Below are positions 16,685 through 24,411 of a DNA stretch of 64,000 bases, in pieces. Each line of letters begins with the position of its first letter. The first letter of the stretch is position 1. The stretch comes from Streptomyces sp. NBC_00353 (GTDB lineage Bacteria > Actinomycetota > Actinomycetes > Streptomycetales > Streptomycetaceae). The position numbers and the translations under genes were made by a program. A model generated the notes under the pieces. The model was not told where the DNA came from, did no database searches, and saw only the letters and a program-made list of their open reading frames with translations. Location of the stretch: assembly GCF_036108815.1 (NCBI RefSeq), contig NZ_CP107985.1, positions 8,739,501 through 8,803,500 on the forward strand, in the 5' to 3' direction.

Positions 16685-17311
16685 ATGACCAAGCCTGCCG
16701 GCCTACGGGCCTACCACCCCGACGACCGTGAGGCCCTTGCGGACATCTGTGTCCGGACGGCCGACAACGGCGGCGACTCCCGGCACCTGTATCCGGACCT
16801 CGACCTGATGCCCTCGATCTTCGCCGCACCCTATGCGTACCTCGAACCCGACCTGACGTTCGTGGTCGACGACGGTGCGGGCCGGGCGGTCGGCTACATC
16901 CTGGGGACCGCGGACACGCCGCAGTTCGTCGCCGCTTTCCGGAAGCAGTGGCTGCCGCTCGTCGAGGACCGCTTCCCGCAGCTCGACGGCGCGCCGCGGA
17001 CCCCCAGCGAGGAGATGGTCGCCCTCCTGCACAACCCGGAACGGATGATCGTCCCCGAAGTGGCCGCCCACCCTGCCCACCTGCACATCGATCTGCTGCC
17101 CGCATGGCAGCGGAAGGGGTACGGCAGGGCGCTGATGCGGACGTTCCTGGCCGCCCTGAACGCCAAGGGCGTGGAAGCCGTTCATCTCTCCATGGTCACG
17201 GCGAACACTCCGGCCAGGGCCTTCTACGACCGGCTGGGCTTCGAGGAGATCGACGTTCCGGACCCCGGGCCGATCACCTACCTGGGGCGCAGTACCGCAG
17301 CGGACCTTTGA
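16685..17311 (+). CDS. GNAT acetyltransferase resembling the O-GlcNAcase HAT-like domain
   Basis: A 208-residue GNAT protein whose ATG has AGGATGGGG upstream. The acetyl-CoA loop is LHIDLLPAWQRKGYGRALM (about 138-156), and ANTPARAFYDRLGFEEI is motif B. The long insert between the first strands (FRKQWLPLVEDRFPQLDGAPRTPSEEMVALLHNPERM) resembles the bacterial proteins used to model the C-terminal pseudo-HAT domain of human O-GlcNAcase. Streptomyces homologues bind acetyl-CoA, but their acceptor is unknown. A perfect CebR box sits in front of it, so expression is probably linked to cello-oligosaccharide availability. No cellulase or ceb gene lies nearby, which is odd. Confidence 0.85.
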   Translation: MTKPAGLRAYHPDDREALADICVRTADNGGDSRHLYPDLDLMPSIFAAPYAYLEPDLTFVVDDGAGRAVGYILGTADTPQFVAAFRKQWLPLVEDRFPQLDGAPRTPSEEMVALLHNPERMIVPEVAAHPAHLHIDLLPAWQRKGYGRALMRTFLAALNAKGVEAVHLSMVTANTPARAFYDRLGFEEIDVPDPGPITYLGRSTAADL

Positions 17312-17470
17312 GGCGCCGCGTGCACACCGGCTGATCGCGCCGGTCCCACCGACGCCGGACAAGTGGCCGGGAACTCCGCTCGGCAGGGGTGTCGCGCCGA
17401 AGAGCTGGGCAGGTACTGGTCTACGAGCCCGGAACAGGGGCGAGGCAGCCGGTACAGAGGGGTGTGTGGC

Positions 17471-18352
17471 GTGAGGGAGCAGACCGTGTGGCAGTTCTCC
17501 GACGATCGTGGGCAGCTGTCGACAGCCGAGCGGCGCCCGTCGAAGGTACTCGCCTATGTCCAGGCCGGCGCCACGCTGTGGGACTACGGGATACATCCGT
17601 GGGGGATCTTCGGCTCGGGCCACGACGGCGACGAGCCCGACCGTGCGAAGACCGGCTCCCTGCCGCTGACCGAGGTCGAGTACCTCGGTGCGGGCAGCGA
17701 CCTCGACGTGGACACCCTGTTACGAGGCGGGCCGGACCTCGTCGTGGCCGTCAGCTACGGGGGAGGGCATGTCTACGGGCTCGCCCCCGAGACCGCCAAA
17801 CACCTGGAGGGACACGTTCCGGTCGTTGTCGTCGACGTGGGCCAGGCGCGCACCCTCGCCGACATCGGCAACCGGTTCGCCGAGCTGGCCCGCTCGCTCG
17901 GCGCCGACGAGGCCCCGACGGCGACGCAGGACCTGGCTGCCGCCCGGGACCGGCTGCGCAACCTCGCCGCCGGTCCGTCCCGGCCCCGGGTGCTGGCCCT
18001 GTCACCGGCCGGACAGGACCAGGCGCACCTTGCCCGTCCCGGCATGTGGCCGGAGCTGCGCGTGCTGACGGAGCTGGGCGTCGACGTCCTCGAACCGGCA
18101 GCCGGGCCCGGTGCCAACTGGTCGACGGTCGGCTGGCCGGAGGTGATGGCCCTGCGGCCCGGGATCCTGCTCACCGACATCCGGTCCAACGCCACACCTC
18201 TGGACCGGCTCCGGTCGGACGCGGCCCGGTCGGCGCTGGAGCCGGCGGCCGCAGTGGTGCCGTGGAATCCGGAACCGCTCTGCAGTCCACAGGCCCATGC
18301 GCGGTTCCTGACGCTCGTGGCGGACGCTGTCGACGCAGCGCAGGGCCGTTAG
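17471..18352 (+). CDS. Periplasmic-binding-protein-like (TroA/FhuD type) without a signal peptide; contains a TTA codon
   Basis: A 293-residue protein with the two-lobe fold of siderophore/metal-binding proteins: PSKVLAYVQAGATLWDYGI, LLRGGPDLVVAVSYGG, VPVVVVDVGQARTLADIGNRFAELARSLG, then a second lobe with RPRVLALSPAGQDQ and ALRPGILLTDIRS. I chose the GTG at 17471 because GAGGGG precedes it. Neither this start nor a longer one gives a signal peptide or lipobox, so the protein appears cytoplasmic. Codon 84 is TTA (17720-17722), so translation should depend on the developmentally timed bldA tRNA. No permease or ATPase lies nearby. It may be an intracellular sensor or a binding protein that lost its export signal. 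Confidence 0.75.
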   Translation: MREQTVWQFSDDRGQLSTAERRPSKVLAYVQAGATLWDYGIHPWGIFGSGHDGDEPDRAKTGSLPLTEVEYLGAGSDLDVDTLLRGGPDLVVAVSYGGGHVYGLAPETAKHLEGHVPVVVVDVGQARTLADIGNRFAELARSLGADEAPTATQDLAAARDRLRNLAAGPSRPRVLALSPAGQDQAHLARPGMWPELRVLTELGVDVLEPAAGPGANWSTVGWPEVMALRPGILLTDIRSNATPLDRLRSDAARSALEPAAAVVPWNPEPLCSPQAHARFLTLVADAVDAAQGR

Positions 18353-18434
18353 CGCGCCGGAACCACTGCACCGCCCGGTACGTCCGACCGGCAATCAGCA
18401 CGGGCTGAGGCCCGAGCACGGACAGGGGTGGGAC

Positions 18435-19319
18435 ATGAACAGAAGCAGGGTGGGCGGAACGGTAGCGGTGGTCCTGTTGACCGCGCTGTCGGCGGTGGCG
18501 TGCGGCGAGGGTGTCCCCGAGGACCTCGTGACCGAAGGGAACCGACCGGCCACGCCCTACAGCGGCCCGCTCTACCTGCCTCACCCGAACGCCGAAGGCG
18601 ACACCCCGCAGGCGAGGAGGACGGAATCGGGGGCCGCCGGCCGCGCTCTGGAGTGCGACGGTGACATCTATTCCGGCGGTGGCAGCGAACCCTGGAGCAA
18701 GGGCGACGGCGGGGCGACACCCGAGGAAGGGCTGAAGCTGCACTTCGAGATCGAGCAGCCCGATCTGCCGCAGTACGGCTACCGCGTGGAACGCAAGGAA
18801 GCGGACCGGGTCCTGTACTCGTTCGACGTGGACCGCAGGACGAAGATCGCCATCATCGTCGCCAAGGACCGCAAGGGACGCCCGGGCTGGGGTCCGGAGA
18901 CCACGGCCACGTGCGACCCGGCGGAGCTGCCGTCGAGCTATACGGACAAGCAGCCGTACCGGGTCTGGACCGACAAGAACGGCCGCCGGGTGCCCGTGTC
19001 CAAGGTGAGCAGCTCGGCAGGCTCGGCGCACTGCGACTGGCAGAAGGCGGACTTCCTTGAATGGGGCGCCGGTTCGGGAGGGGAGGGCTCGGCCGACCGG
19101 AAGGTGTACGCGCGTGATCCTGAGGGCGTCCTGTCCTCGGGCATGCTCACGTCGACGTACGACGGGGATGTGGCGATGCCCGCCGGTGCCCGATCCACGG
19201 GCTACCACCTCGACGACTGGGAACTGTGGCTGACGGACGACATGTCCAGGGTCTATGTCCGGACCTCCGACGGGGTGGAGGCATGGCCCGCCATGAAACA
19301 GCACATGGGATGCCGATGA
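18435..19319 (+). CDS. Hypothetical lipoprotein
   Basis: A 294-residue protein starting at an ATG with AGGGGTGGG upstream. The N-terminus has two Arg, a short hydrophobic core and the lipobox LSAVAC, so it should be lipid-anchored outside the membrane. The mature part is polar, with paired cysteines (ALECDG, TATCDP, SAHCDW and a C-terminal MGCR) that could form disulfides. I do not recognise a family. It stands alone after the binding-protein-like gene, 82 bp downstream on the same strand. Confidence 0.75.
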   Translation: MNRSRVGGTVAVVLLTALSAVACGEGVPEDLVTEGNRPATPYSGPLYLPHPNAEGDTPQARRTESGAAGRALECDGDIYSGGGSEPWSKGDGGATPEEGLKLHFEIEQPDLPQYGYRVERKEADRVLYSFDVDRRTKIAIIVAKDRKGRPGWGPETTATCDPAELPSSYTDKQPYRVWTDKNGRRVPVSKVSSSAGSAHCDWQKADFLEWGAGSGGEGSADRKVYARDPEGVLSSGMLTSTYDGDVAMPAGARSTGYHLDDWELWLTDDMSRVYVRTSDGVEAWPAMKQHMGCR

Positions 19320-19463
19320 CCGGTCCGGCGTACCGAGCCCTCATGACGGGGCCGAGGTCCGTCATCGAGCGCCGGACCGGCGCAGTACGGCGCCGGGGCC
19401 CGGTCCGGCGGATCACGTGACCATCCCCGGGGCGGGGGCGTCGTGTCCGCCACGGGGAGGGGA

Positions 19464-19595
19464 GATCTGACGAACGGCGAGTGGGCTCGGCTGATGGCGC
19501 ATCTGCCCCAGTTCGCTCAGCGGCGCGGTTGTGGGGCCGGCCACCGCACGGTGATCAACGGGCTTCCGTGCCGGGAGCGGACCGGGGCGCCGCGC
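19464..19595 (+). pseudogene. IS5-family transposase N-terminal relic
   Basis: The translation DLTNGEWARLMAHLPQ, then GAGHRTVINGLPCRERTGAP, is the N-terminal DUF4096 part of an IS5-type transposase. Intact proteins continue WRDLPERFG, but here the homology stops at about 19595. No catalytic domain or inverted repeats are visible. It is a dead fragment in the 416-bp gap before the fused oxygenase gene, and the rest of that gap holds only the operator at 19700. Confidence 0.7.
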
Positions 19596-19699
19596 TCACC
19601 GGCGCGCCGACGCAGCGCCCGGGTCGGCTTTCCGACGGGGGTTGGCCCGGCAGACACCTTGCGATCATGTTCCGGTCGTATCCGCCTGTGACGGTCGAA

Positions 19700-19719
19700 A
19701 AAGTTGGCTATACAACTTT
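19700..19719. promoter_or_regulatory. GntR/HutC-type operator (copy 1)
   Basis: Perfect 7-bp arms AAAGTTG/CAACTTT around GCTATA. The core AAGTTGGCTATACAACTT (19701-19718) matches 15 of 18 positions with the site at 26234-26251. TATACA within it could be the -10 element, 21 bp before the GTG start at 19736. The TATA/CTAGAC-centred dyad is typical of UTRA-domain GntR regulators, and one is encoded at 21404-22210. Confidence 0.75.
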
Positions 19720-19735
19720 GACCCGAGGAGTGACC

Positions 19736-21370
19736 GTGCCGGCCCTGCCCACCTTCCCGATCGACGACTTTCCGGTGATGTGGCTTCGCGACAACTGCCC
19801 GTGCGCAGACTGCCGCGATCCGCGCTCCGGACAGAAGCTGTTCCAGATCAGCGCGCTGCCCGCCGCGCTCCGGCTCGACACGGTGACCGACACGGACGCG
19901 GCAGAGGGGCCTGCCGTCGAGGTGATATGGGCTCCCGACGGACACCGCTCGACCTACCCGCTGATCTGGCTGGAGGCCAACCGGCCCGGTGGGCCGGCGA
20001 CCGGCGACCGGCGCACCGACGACCGAAAGGAACTGTGGAAGGCCGGCGACCTCACCGGACGGCTGCCGCAAGCGGGCTGGGACGAGTATCTGGGCGAGCC
20101 GGGTGTGCGGGCCCGCATGCTGGATTCCGTATTGCGGCTGGGTTTCATGCTGCTGAGCGGGGTACCGGAGCGCGAGGGACAGGTGCTCGACGTGGCGGAG
20201 ACCTTCGGCTACGTCCGCGAGACCAACTACGGGAAGCTCTTCGACGTACGCGTCGAGCCCGACCCGAACAACCTCGCTTTCACATCGGCCCGCATCACGC
20301 CGCACACCGACAACCCGTACCGCGATCCCGTCCCGACGATCCAGTTGCTCCACTGCCTGGTCAACGACGCCGACGGCGGCGACTCGGGTCTCGTCGACGG
20401 CTTCGCCGCGGCCGCGCTGCTGCGGGAGGAGGATCCGGAGGCCTTCGACGCCCTCACCCGTACGCCCGTGCCGTTCGTCTTCCGCGACGCGGGAACCGAA
20501 CTGCGAGCCGACCGTCCGCTCATCGGCACCGACCCCCTCGGCCGGGTGCGCGAGGTGCGGTTCAACAACCGTTCGATCGGCACGCTCCGGCTGCCCGCCG
20601 CCGAGGTGGAGGCGTTCTACGCGGCCTACCGCACGTTCGCGGAACTGCTGCTCCGCCCCGAGCTGCAACTGGACCTGCGGCTGTCGCCGGGCGACTGCCT
20701 GGTGTTCGACAACACCCGGCTGCTGCACGCCCGTACCGCCTTCGCCCAGGACGGAGCACGCCACCTCCAGGGCTGCTACGCCGATCTGGACGGTCTGGCG
20801 AGCACCTTGGCGGTGCTGCGGCGCGCGGACACCCTGGAGCCGCTCGCCAAGTTGTTCGCCGGACCGGGGTCTGCGGAGTATCTGGGCGAGTCGGTCTCCA
20901 TGGCCGAGCACATGCTCCAGGCCGGTGCGAGGGCGGAGGCCGACGGCGCCCCGCCGCACCTGGTGGCCGGGGCGCTGCTGCACGACGTCGGGCACTTCGC
21001 GGGCGCCGTGACCGGCCACGAACTGATGTCCGGCACCGACAACCGGCACAGCCACTCGGGAGCCGACCTGCTGGCCCGCTGGTTCGGGCCCGCAGTCACC
21101 GAGCCGGTGCGCCTGCACGTGGCCGCCAAACGGTACCTGTGTGCTGTGGAACCCGGGTACCACAACCGGTTGTCGGAGGCGTCGCAGTACACGCTGCGCG
21201 TCCAGGGCGGCGTGATGTCCCCGGCACAGGTGGCGCAGTTCGCCGCCCTGCCGGGCGCGGCCGACGCGGTCGCCGTCCGCCGCTGGGACGATGAGGCGAA
21301 GGATCCGGACGCACCCACCCCGCCGTTCGAGCACTTCCTTCCGTTGCTCACCGCACTGCTGCGGGGTTAG
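19736..21370 (+). CDS. Fused TmpA-like 2OG-Fe(II) oxygenase and TmpB/PhnZ-like HD oxygenase
   Basis: A 544-residue fusion. I chose the GTG at 19736 because GAGGAG lies five bases before it; earlier starts would place the operator inside the gene. Residues 1-95 carry the zinc-type N-terminal module of gamma-butyrobetaine-hydroxylase proteins (WLRDNCPCADC). Residues 110-360 form the 2-oxoglutarate dioxygenase (iron ligands in HTD, His190/Asp192, and His331). From about 375 comes a mixed-valent di-iron HD oxygenase: YLGE (Tyr382, Glu385) and LLHDVGHF (His416/Asp417), the motifs seen in PhnZ. In the known TmpA-TmpB pathway, 2-(trimethylamino)ethylphosphonate is hydroxylated and then oxidatively cleaved to glycine betaine and phosphate by separate proteins. 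Here both steps appear joined. No phosphonate transporter is adjacent. Confidence 0.85.
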   Translation: MPALPTFPIDDFPVMWLRDNCPCADCRDPRSGQKLFQISALPAALRLDTVTDTDAAEGPAVEVIWAPDGHRSTYPLIWLEANRPGGPATGDRRTDDRKELWKAGDLTGRLPQAGWDEYLGEPGVRARMLDSVLRLGFMLLSGVPEREGQVLDVAETFGYVRETNYGKLFDVRVEPDPNNLAFTSARITPHTDNPYRDPVPTIQLLHCLVNDADGGDSGLVDGFAAAALLREEDPEAFDALTRTPVPFVFRDAGTELRADRPLIGTDPLGRVREVRFNNRSIGTLRLPAAEVEAFYAAYRTFAELLLRPELQLDLRLSPGDCLVFDNTRLLHARTAFAQDGARHLQGCYADLDGLASTLAVLRRADTLEPLAKLFAGPGSAEYLGESVSMAEHMLQAGARAEADGAPPHLVAGALLHDVGHFAGAVTGHELMSGTDNRHSHSGADLLARWFGPAVTEPVRLHVAAKRYLCAVEPGYHNRLSEASQYTLRVQGGVMSPAQVAQFAALPGAADAVAVRRWDDEAKDPDAPTPPFEHFLPLLTALLRG

Positions 21371-21382
21371 GCCACAGGTCCC

Positions 21383-21420
21383 GGCCGCCGGTGCCGCGAC
21401 GCGTCACGCAGCCGGCGGCC
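21383..21420. terminator. Hairpin between convergent oxygenase and GntR genes
   Basis: GGCCGCCGG pairs with CCGGCGGCC around a 20-base loop. It begins 12 bp after the oxygenase stop and overlaps the last codons of the convergent GntR gene, so it may terminate both. Confidence 0.45.
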
Positions 21421-22210
21421 CGTCGGTGCCGACCGGTACCGTGCGGGGGCTGTGCCGCCGACCCAAGGTCGAGGTGGCCACGGAGTTGTGCACCGTGAAG
21501 GCGATGGTGCCGGGCAGGTAGCGGTCCTCGGACCACTCCACCGGCACTCCGGCCGGGTTGGTGGTGCGGCGCCTCTCGCGCAGCAGCACCTGCCCGACCG
21601 GGCAGTCCAGGAGTCGGGCGTCGTCCGCGTCGGCCCACGTGAGGTCGATGGTGTGGTCGGCGTCGGTGAAAAGCACCCCTTGCATGACGAGGGCTTCGGT
21701 GTGCGAGACGGTGTCAGGCGGCAGTTCGGCCACCAGGGCGCCCACCCTGGCCGGGTAGATCGACCGTTCGACCATGACCGGCTCTCCCGACAAGGTCCGC
21801 AGGCGCAGCACCAGATATACCTCCGCCCCTGCCTCCAGGCCCAGTTGCTCTGCATCGAGGGGCTCGGCCGGCCGTCGCACCACGCGATCGACCCGGCCGC
21901 CCGGCGTCTCGCCGGTGGAGCGGGCCCAGTTGGTGAAGCTGAGCAGCTCCGAGAAACTCTGTGCCCGCGGGCCACCGAGCACCGTACGCCGCGTTCCGCG
22001 CCGCGAGGTGACCAGGCCGTCCGTGCGCAGCACGGCCAGCGCGTGCCGGACGGTACCCCGGGAGACGTTGTAGCGCTCGGCGAGTGTTCCCTCCGGCGGT
22101 AGCTTCGCACCGGCGGCGTACTCGCCCGCGATGATCGCCTCGCGTAGTTCGGCGGCAACCCTGCGGTAGCGAAGATCTCTGTCCGGGGTGCCGTGCTCCT
22201 CCTGCACCAT
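21404..22210 (-). CDS. GntR-family (HutC/UTRA) transcriptional regulator
   Basis: A 268-residue regulator. I start it at the ATG at 22210 (MVQEEHG) because CAGGAGAC precedes it. The winged helix domain RYRRVAAELREAIIAGEYAAGAKLPPEGTLAERYNVSRGTVRHALAVL is followed by a UTRA effector domain (about 90-245: EPVMVERSIYPARVGALVAELPP, DCPVGQVLLRERRRTTNPAGVPVEWSEDRYLPG). Relatives include PhnF and HutC, which sense small metabolites. It converges on the fused oxygenase gene and probably binds the related dyads at 19700 and 26234. A choline-phosphonate or glycine betaine is a plausible but unproven effector. Confidence 0.9.
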   Translation of the reverse strand: MVQEEHGTPDRDLRYRRVAAELREAIIAGEYAAGAKLPPEGTLAERYNVSRGTVRHALAVLRTDGLVTSRRGTRRTVLGGPRAQSFSELLSFTNWARSTGETPGGRVDRVVRRPAEPLDAEQLGLEAGAEVYLVLRLRTLSGEPVMVERSIYPARVGALVAELPPDTVSHTEALVMQGVLFTDADHTIDLTWADADDARLLDCPVGQVLLRERRRTTNPAGVPVEWSEDRYLPGTIAFTVHNSVATSTLGRRHSPRTVPVGTDGPPAA

Positions 22211-22269
22211 GTCTCCTGGGCCGCTGCTGTGTCGTGAGGCCTTCTGGCCGAACATCACCAGACCCTACC

Positions 22270-22307
22270 GGCCGCGCCACCCGGCAGAGCGGCCAGGTGG
22301 CGCGGCC
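22270..22307 (-). terminator. Terminator after the phospholipase C gene
   Basis: GGCCGCGCCACC and GGTGGCGCGGCC form a perfect 12-bp stem with a 14-base loop in the 200-bp gap between the phospholipase stop (22413) and the GntR start (22210). It separates the two minus-strand units. Confidence 0.7.
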
Positions 22308-22412
22308 GCTTCCCGATCCACCGCGGCCCCGGGCCAGGGGCGTGTCGCGAAGAGTGTGGGCCGGGGACGGGACCGGGTCGGCACTGCGATCGTCACCTGG
22401 TCCCGCCCCGCT

Positions 22413-24380
22413 TCACACGGTGTGGACGGTTCCCGCGTAACGCTGGGCAAAGCGGGTGCCGGTGCCTGCGGTGACGGTGACGTCGTACCGCCCGTCGTCA
22501 GTGGGCCACGTCATCCGGGAGTGGCCGCCCGGACGGACCCAGACGGCCTGCTCCTTGCCGGCGAAGTCGTTCGGTGTGATCGTGAAGGCCACCTCGGTGC
22601 CGCCGTCGTTGCGCAGGTCCAGTTCGATCGAGGCATCCTTCGACCGCCCGGCGTGCCGCAGTGACGCCCGGACCGACGGAACTGCCACGTCGTCCTGTCC
22701 CTCGCGGAGGACGGTGCCCGAGAAACGGCGGACGAAGCCGTCGGCACCGTGCACGGACAAGTCGTAGCGGCCGTCGGTCGCCGTGGCGTCCCACACGTAG
22801 GTACGGGACGAGCGCGGTGGGACCGTGAACGGCGTGCCGACGAACGGCAGGGCGATGTTCGGCAGCACGGTGAAGTGGAAGCCGACGCTGCCCTCGTTGG
22901 TCATCGTGCAGGTGACGTTGCCGGTGGCCCGGTCGACCGACACATCGGCCCACGGCCGGTACGGCAACGCGCGGTGCGGTCGCTTTCCCCTCTCCTGCGC
23001 GGGCATGGTCTGCTCGGTGGGCACCTTGACCGCGGGCAGGTTCTTGTTGGCGTCGGCCTTGGCCATGAGCGCGACCGTGTCCGGCAGGACGGGGATGGTG
23101 TAGTCGGGCCGGGTGAAGTCGAAGCAGGTGGTGAGGTCGCCGCAGACCGTGCGTCGCCACTCGGAGATGTTGGGCTCCTGCACACCGGTGACGCGTTCGA
23201 GGAAGCGCAGCACCGAGGTGTGGTCGAACACCTGGGAGTTGACCCAGCCGCCGCGCGACCATGGCGACACGGCCCACAGGGGTACCCGGCTGCCCAGGCC
23301 CAAGGCCTTGCCGCTCGCGAACTCGTCCTTCGTGCCCGGCTCGGGGAACGGCGGGATCACGTGGTCGAAGTACCCGTCGTTCTCGTCGTACATCAACAGG
23401 AAGACGGTGTGCTCCCACACATCCGGGTTGGCGAAGAGCGACTGCAGGGCCGTGTTCACCCAGTGGGCGCCGTAGTCGGGGCTGGCATCCGGGTGATCGC
23501 AGAACAGGTAGGGCGCCACAAGCCAGGAGACCGTGGGCAGGGTGCCGTCCTTGCAGTGCTTGTCGAAGGCGGTCAGGTCGAACTTCGTCATCGCGTTGAT
23601 GTAACGCGGGTCGTCCTTGGGGAAGGCGTGGAACTGCTTGAAGTACGACAGCGCGTTGTCGTCGTAGTCGCCGTACCGGTCGTCGGTGCCGTCCGGATTG
23701 TGGTAGACGCGCCAGCTGACGCCGGCCTCCTCCAGCCGCTCGGCGTACGTCGTCCAGTCGGCCACCGGATTGCCCGTGACCACCGAGTTGTCGGTGAACG
23801 GGCCGGTGGTGCCGTCGGTGCCGGGTCCGGCGGTTCCGGACCAGAGGTAGAGGCGGTTGGGGTCGGTGGGCCCGTTCAGCGAGCAGAAGTAGCCGTCGCA
23901 GACCGTGAAGGCATCGGCCAACGCGTACTGGTACGGGATGTCCTCGCGGTTGAAGTAGCCCATGGTCCGCTCACCCTTGGCCGCGACCCACTTGTCCATG
24001 GCGCCGCCGTCGACGGCGGTGTGGCCGGTCTCCCAGTCGTGCGGCAGACCGCCCGCGTTCTGCGCGTTGTACTTGGTGGTGTCCATCCGGAAAGGAAGCA
24101 GGTGGCCGTCGGCGCGTCCGCGGTGCGGCTGACGGAAGACCGAGTCGCCGTTGGGGAAGGCGAGCGCCTGGCGGTCGTCGACCCCTCGCACGCCGCTCAG
24201 CGTGCCGAAGTAGTGGTCGAAGCTGCGGTTCTCCTGCATCAGGACGACCACGTGCTTGACGTCCTTGATGCTTCCGTGCCGGTTGTGGTTCTCGGAGGCT
24301 ATGGCCGTGCCGGGGAGTCCGGCCGCGGCCGCTCCGGCTGCTGCGGTGCCGATGAAGGCGCGGCGGCTGATCTCAGTCAT
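22413..24380 (-). CDS. Phosphocholine-specific phospholipase C (secreted, Tat)
   Basis: A 655-residue exported enzyme. It begins MTEISRRAFIGTAAAGAAAAGLPGTAIA, a twin-arginine signal. The catalytic part belongs to the phosphoesterase family of acid-phosphatase-like phospholipases C, with KHVVVLMQENRSFDHYFGTLSGVRG near residues 40-65, DENDGYFDHVIPP, and SRVPLWAVSPWSRGG. Two C-terminal DUF756-type beta-sandwich repeats follow (about 465-655). Known members hydrolyse phosphatidylcholine and sphingomyelin to release phosphocholine. It lies 31 bp after the EEP-fold gene and shares its promoter and GntR-type operator. With the nearby TmpAB-like enzyme this suggests scavenging of choline phosphate or choline phosphonate head groups (inference). 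Confidence 0.92.
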   Translation of the reverse strand: MTEISRRAFIGTAAAGAAAAGLPGTAIASENHNRHGSIKDVKHVVVLMQENRSFDHYFGTLSGVRGVDDRQALAFPNGDSVFRQPHRGRADGHLLPFRMDTTKYNAQNAGGLPHDWETGHTAVDGGAMDKWVAAKGERTMGYFNREDIPYQYALADAFTVCDGYFCSLNGPTDPNRLYLWSGTAGPGTDGTTGPFTDNSVVTGNPVADWTTYAERLEEAGVSWRVYHNPDGTDDRYGDYDDNALSYFKQFHAFPKDDPRYINAMTKFDLTAFDKHCKDGTLPTVSWLVAPYLFCDHPDASPDYGAHWVNTALQSLFANPDVWEHTVFLLMYDENDGYFDHVIPPFPEPGTKDEFASGKALGLGSRVPLWAVSPWSRGGWVNSQVFDHTSVLRFLERVTGVQEPNISEWRRTVCGDLTTCFDFTRPDYTIPVLPDTVALMAKADANKNLPAVKVPTEQTMPAQERGKRPHRALPYRPWADVSVDRATGNVTCTMTNEGSVGFHFTVLPNIALPFVGTPFTVPPRSSRTYVWDATATDGRYDLSVHGADGFVRRFSGTVLREGQDDVAVPSVRASLRHAGRSKDASIELDLRNDGGTEVAFTITPNDFAGKEQAVWVRPGGHSRMTWPTDDGRYDVTVTAGTGTRFAQRYAGTVHTV

Positions 24381-24411
24381 GGGGAAAGGAAGTCCTTAGG
24401 ATCGTTCGGGG

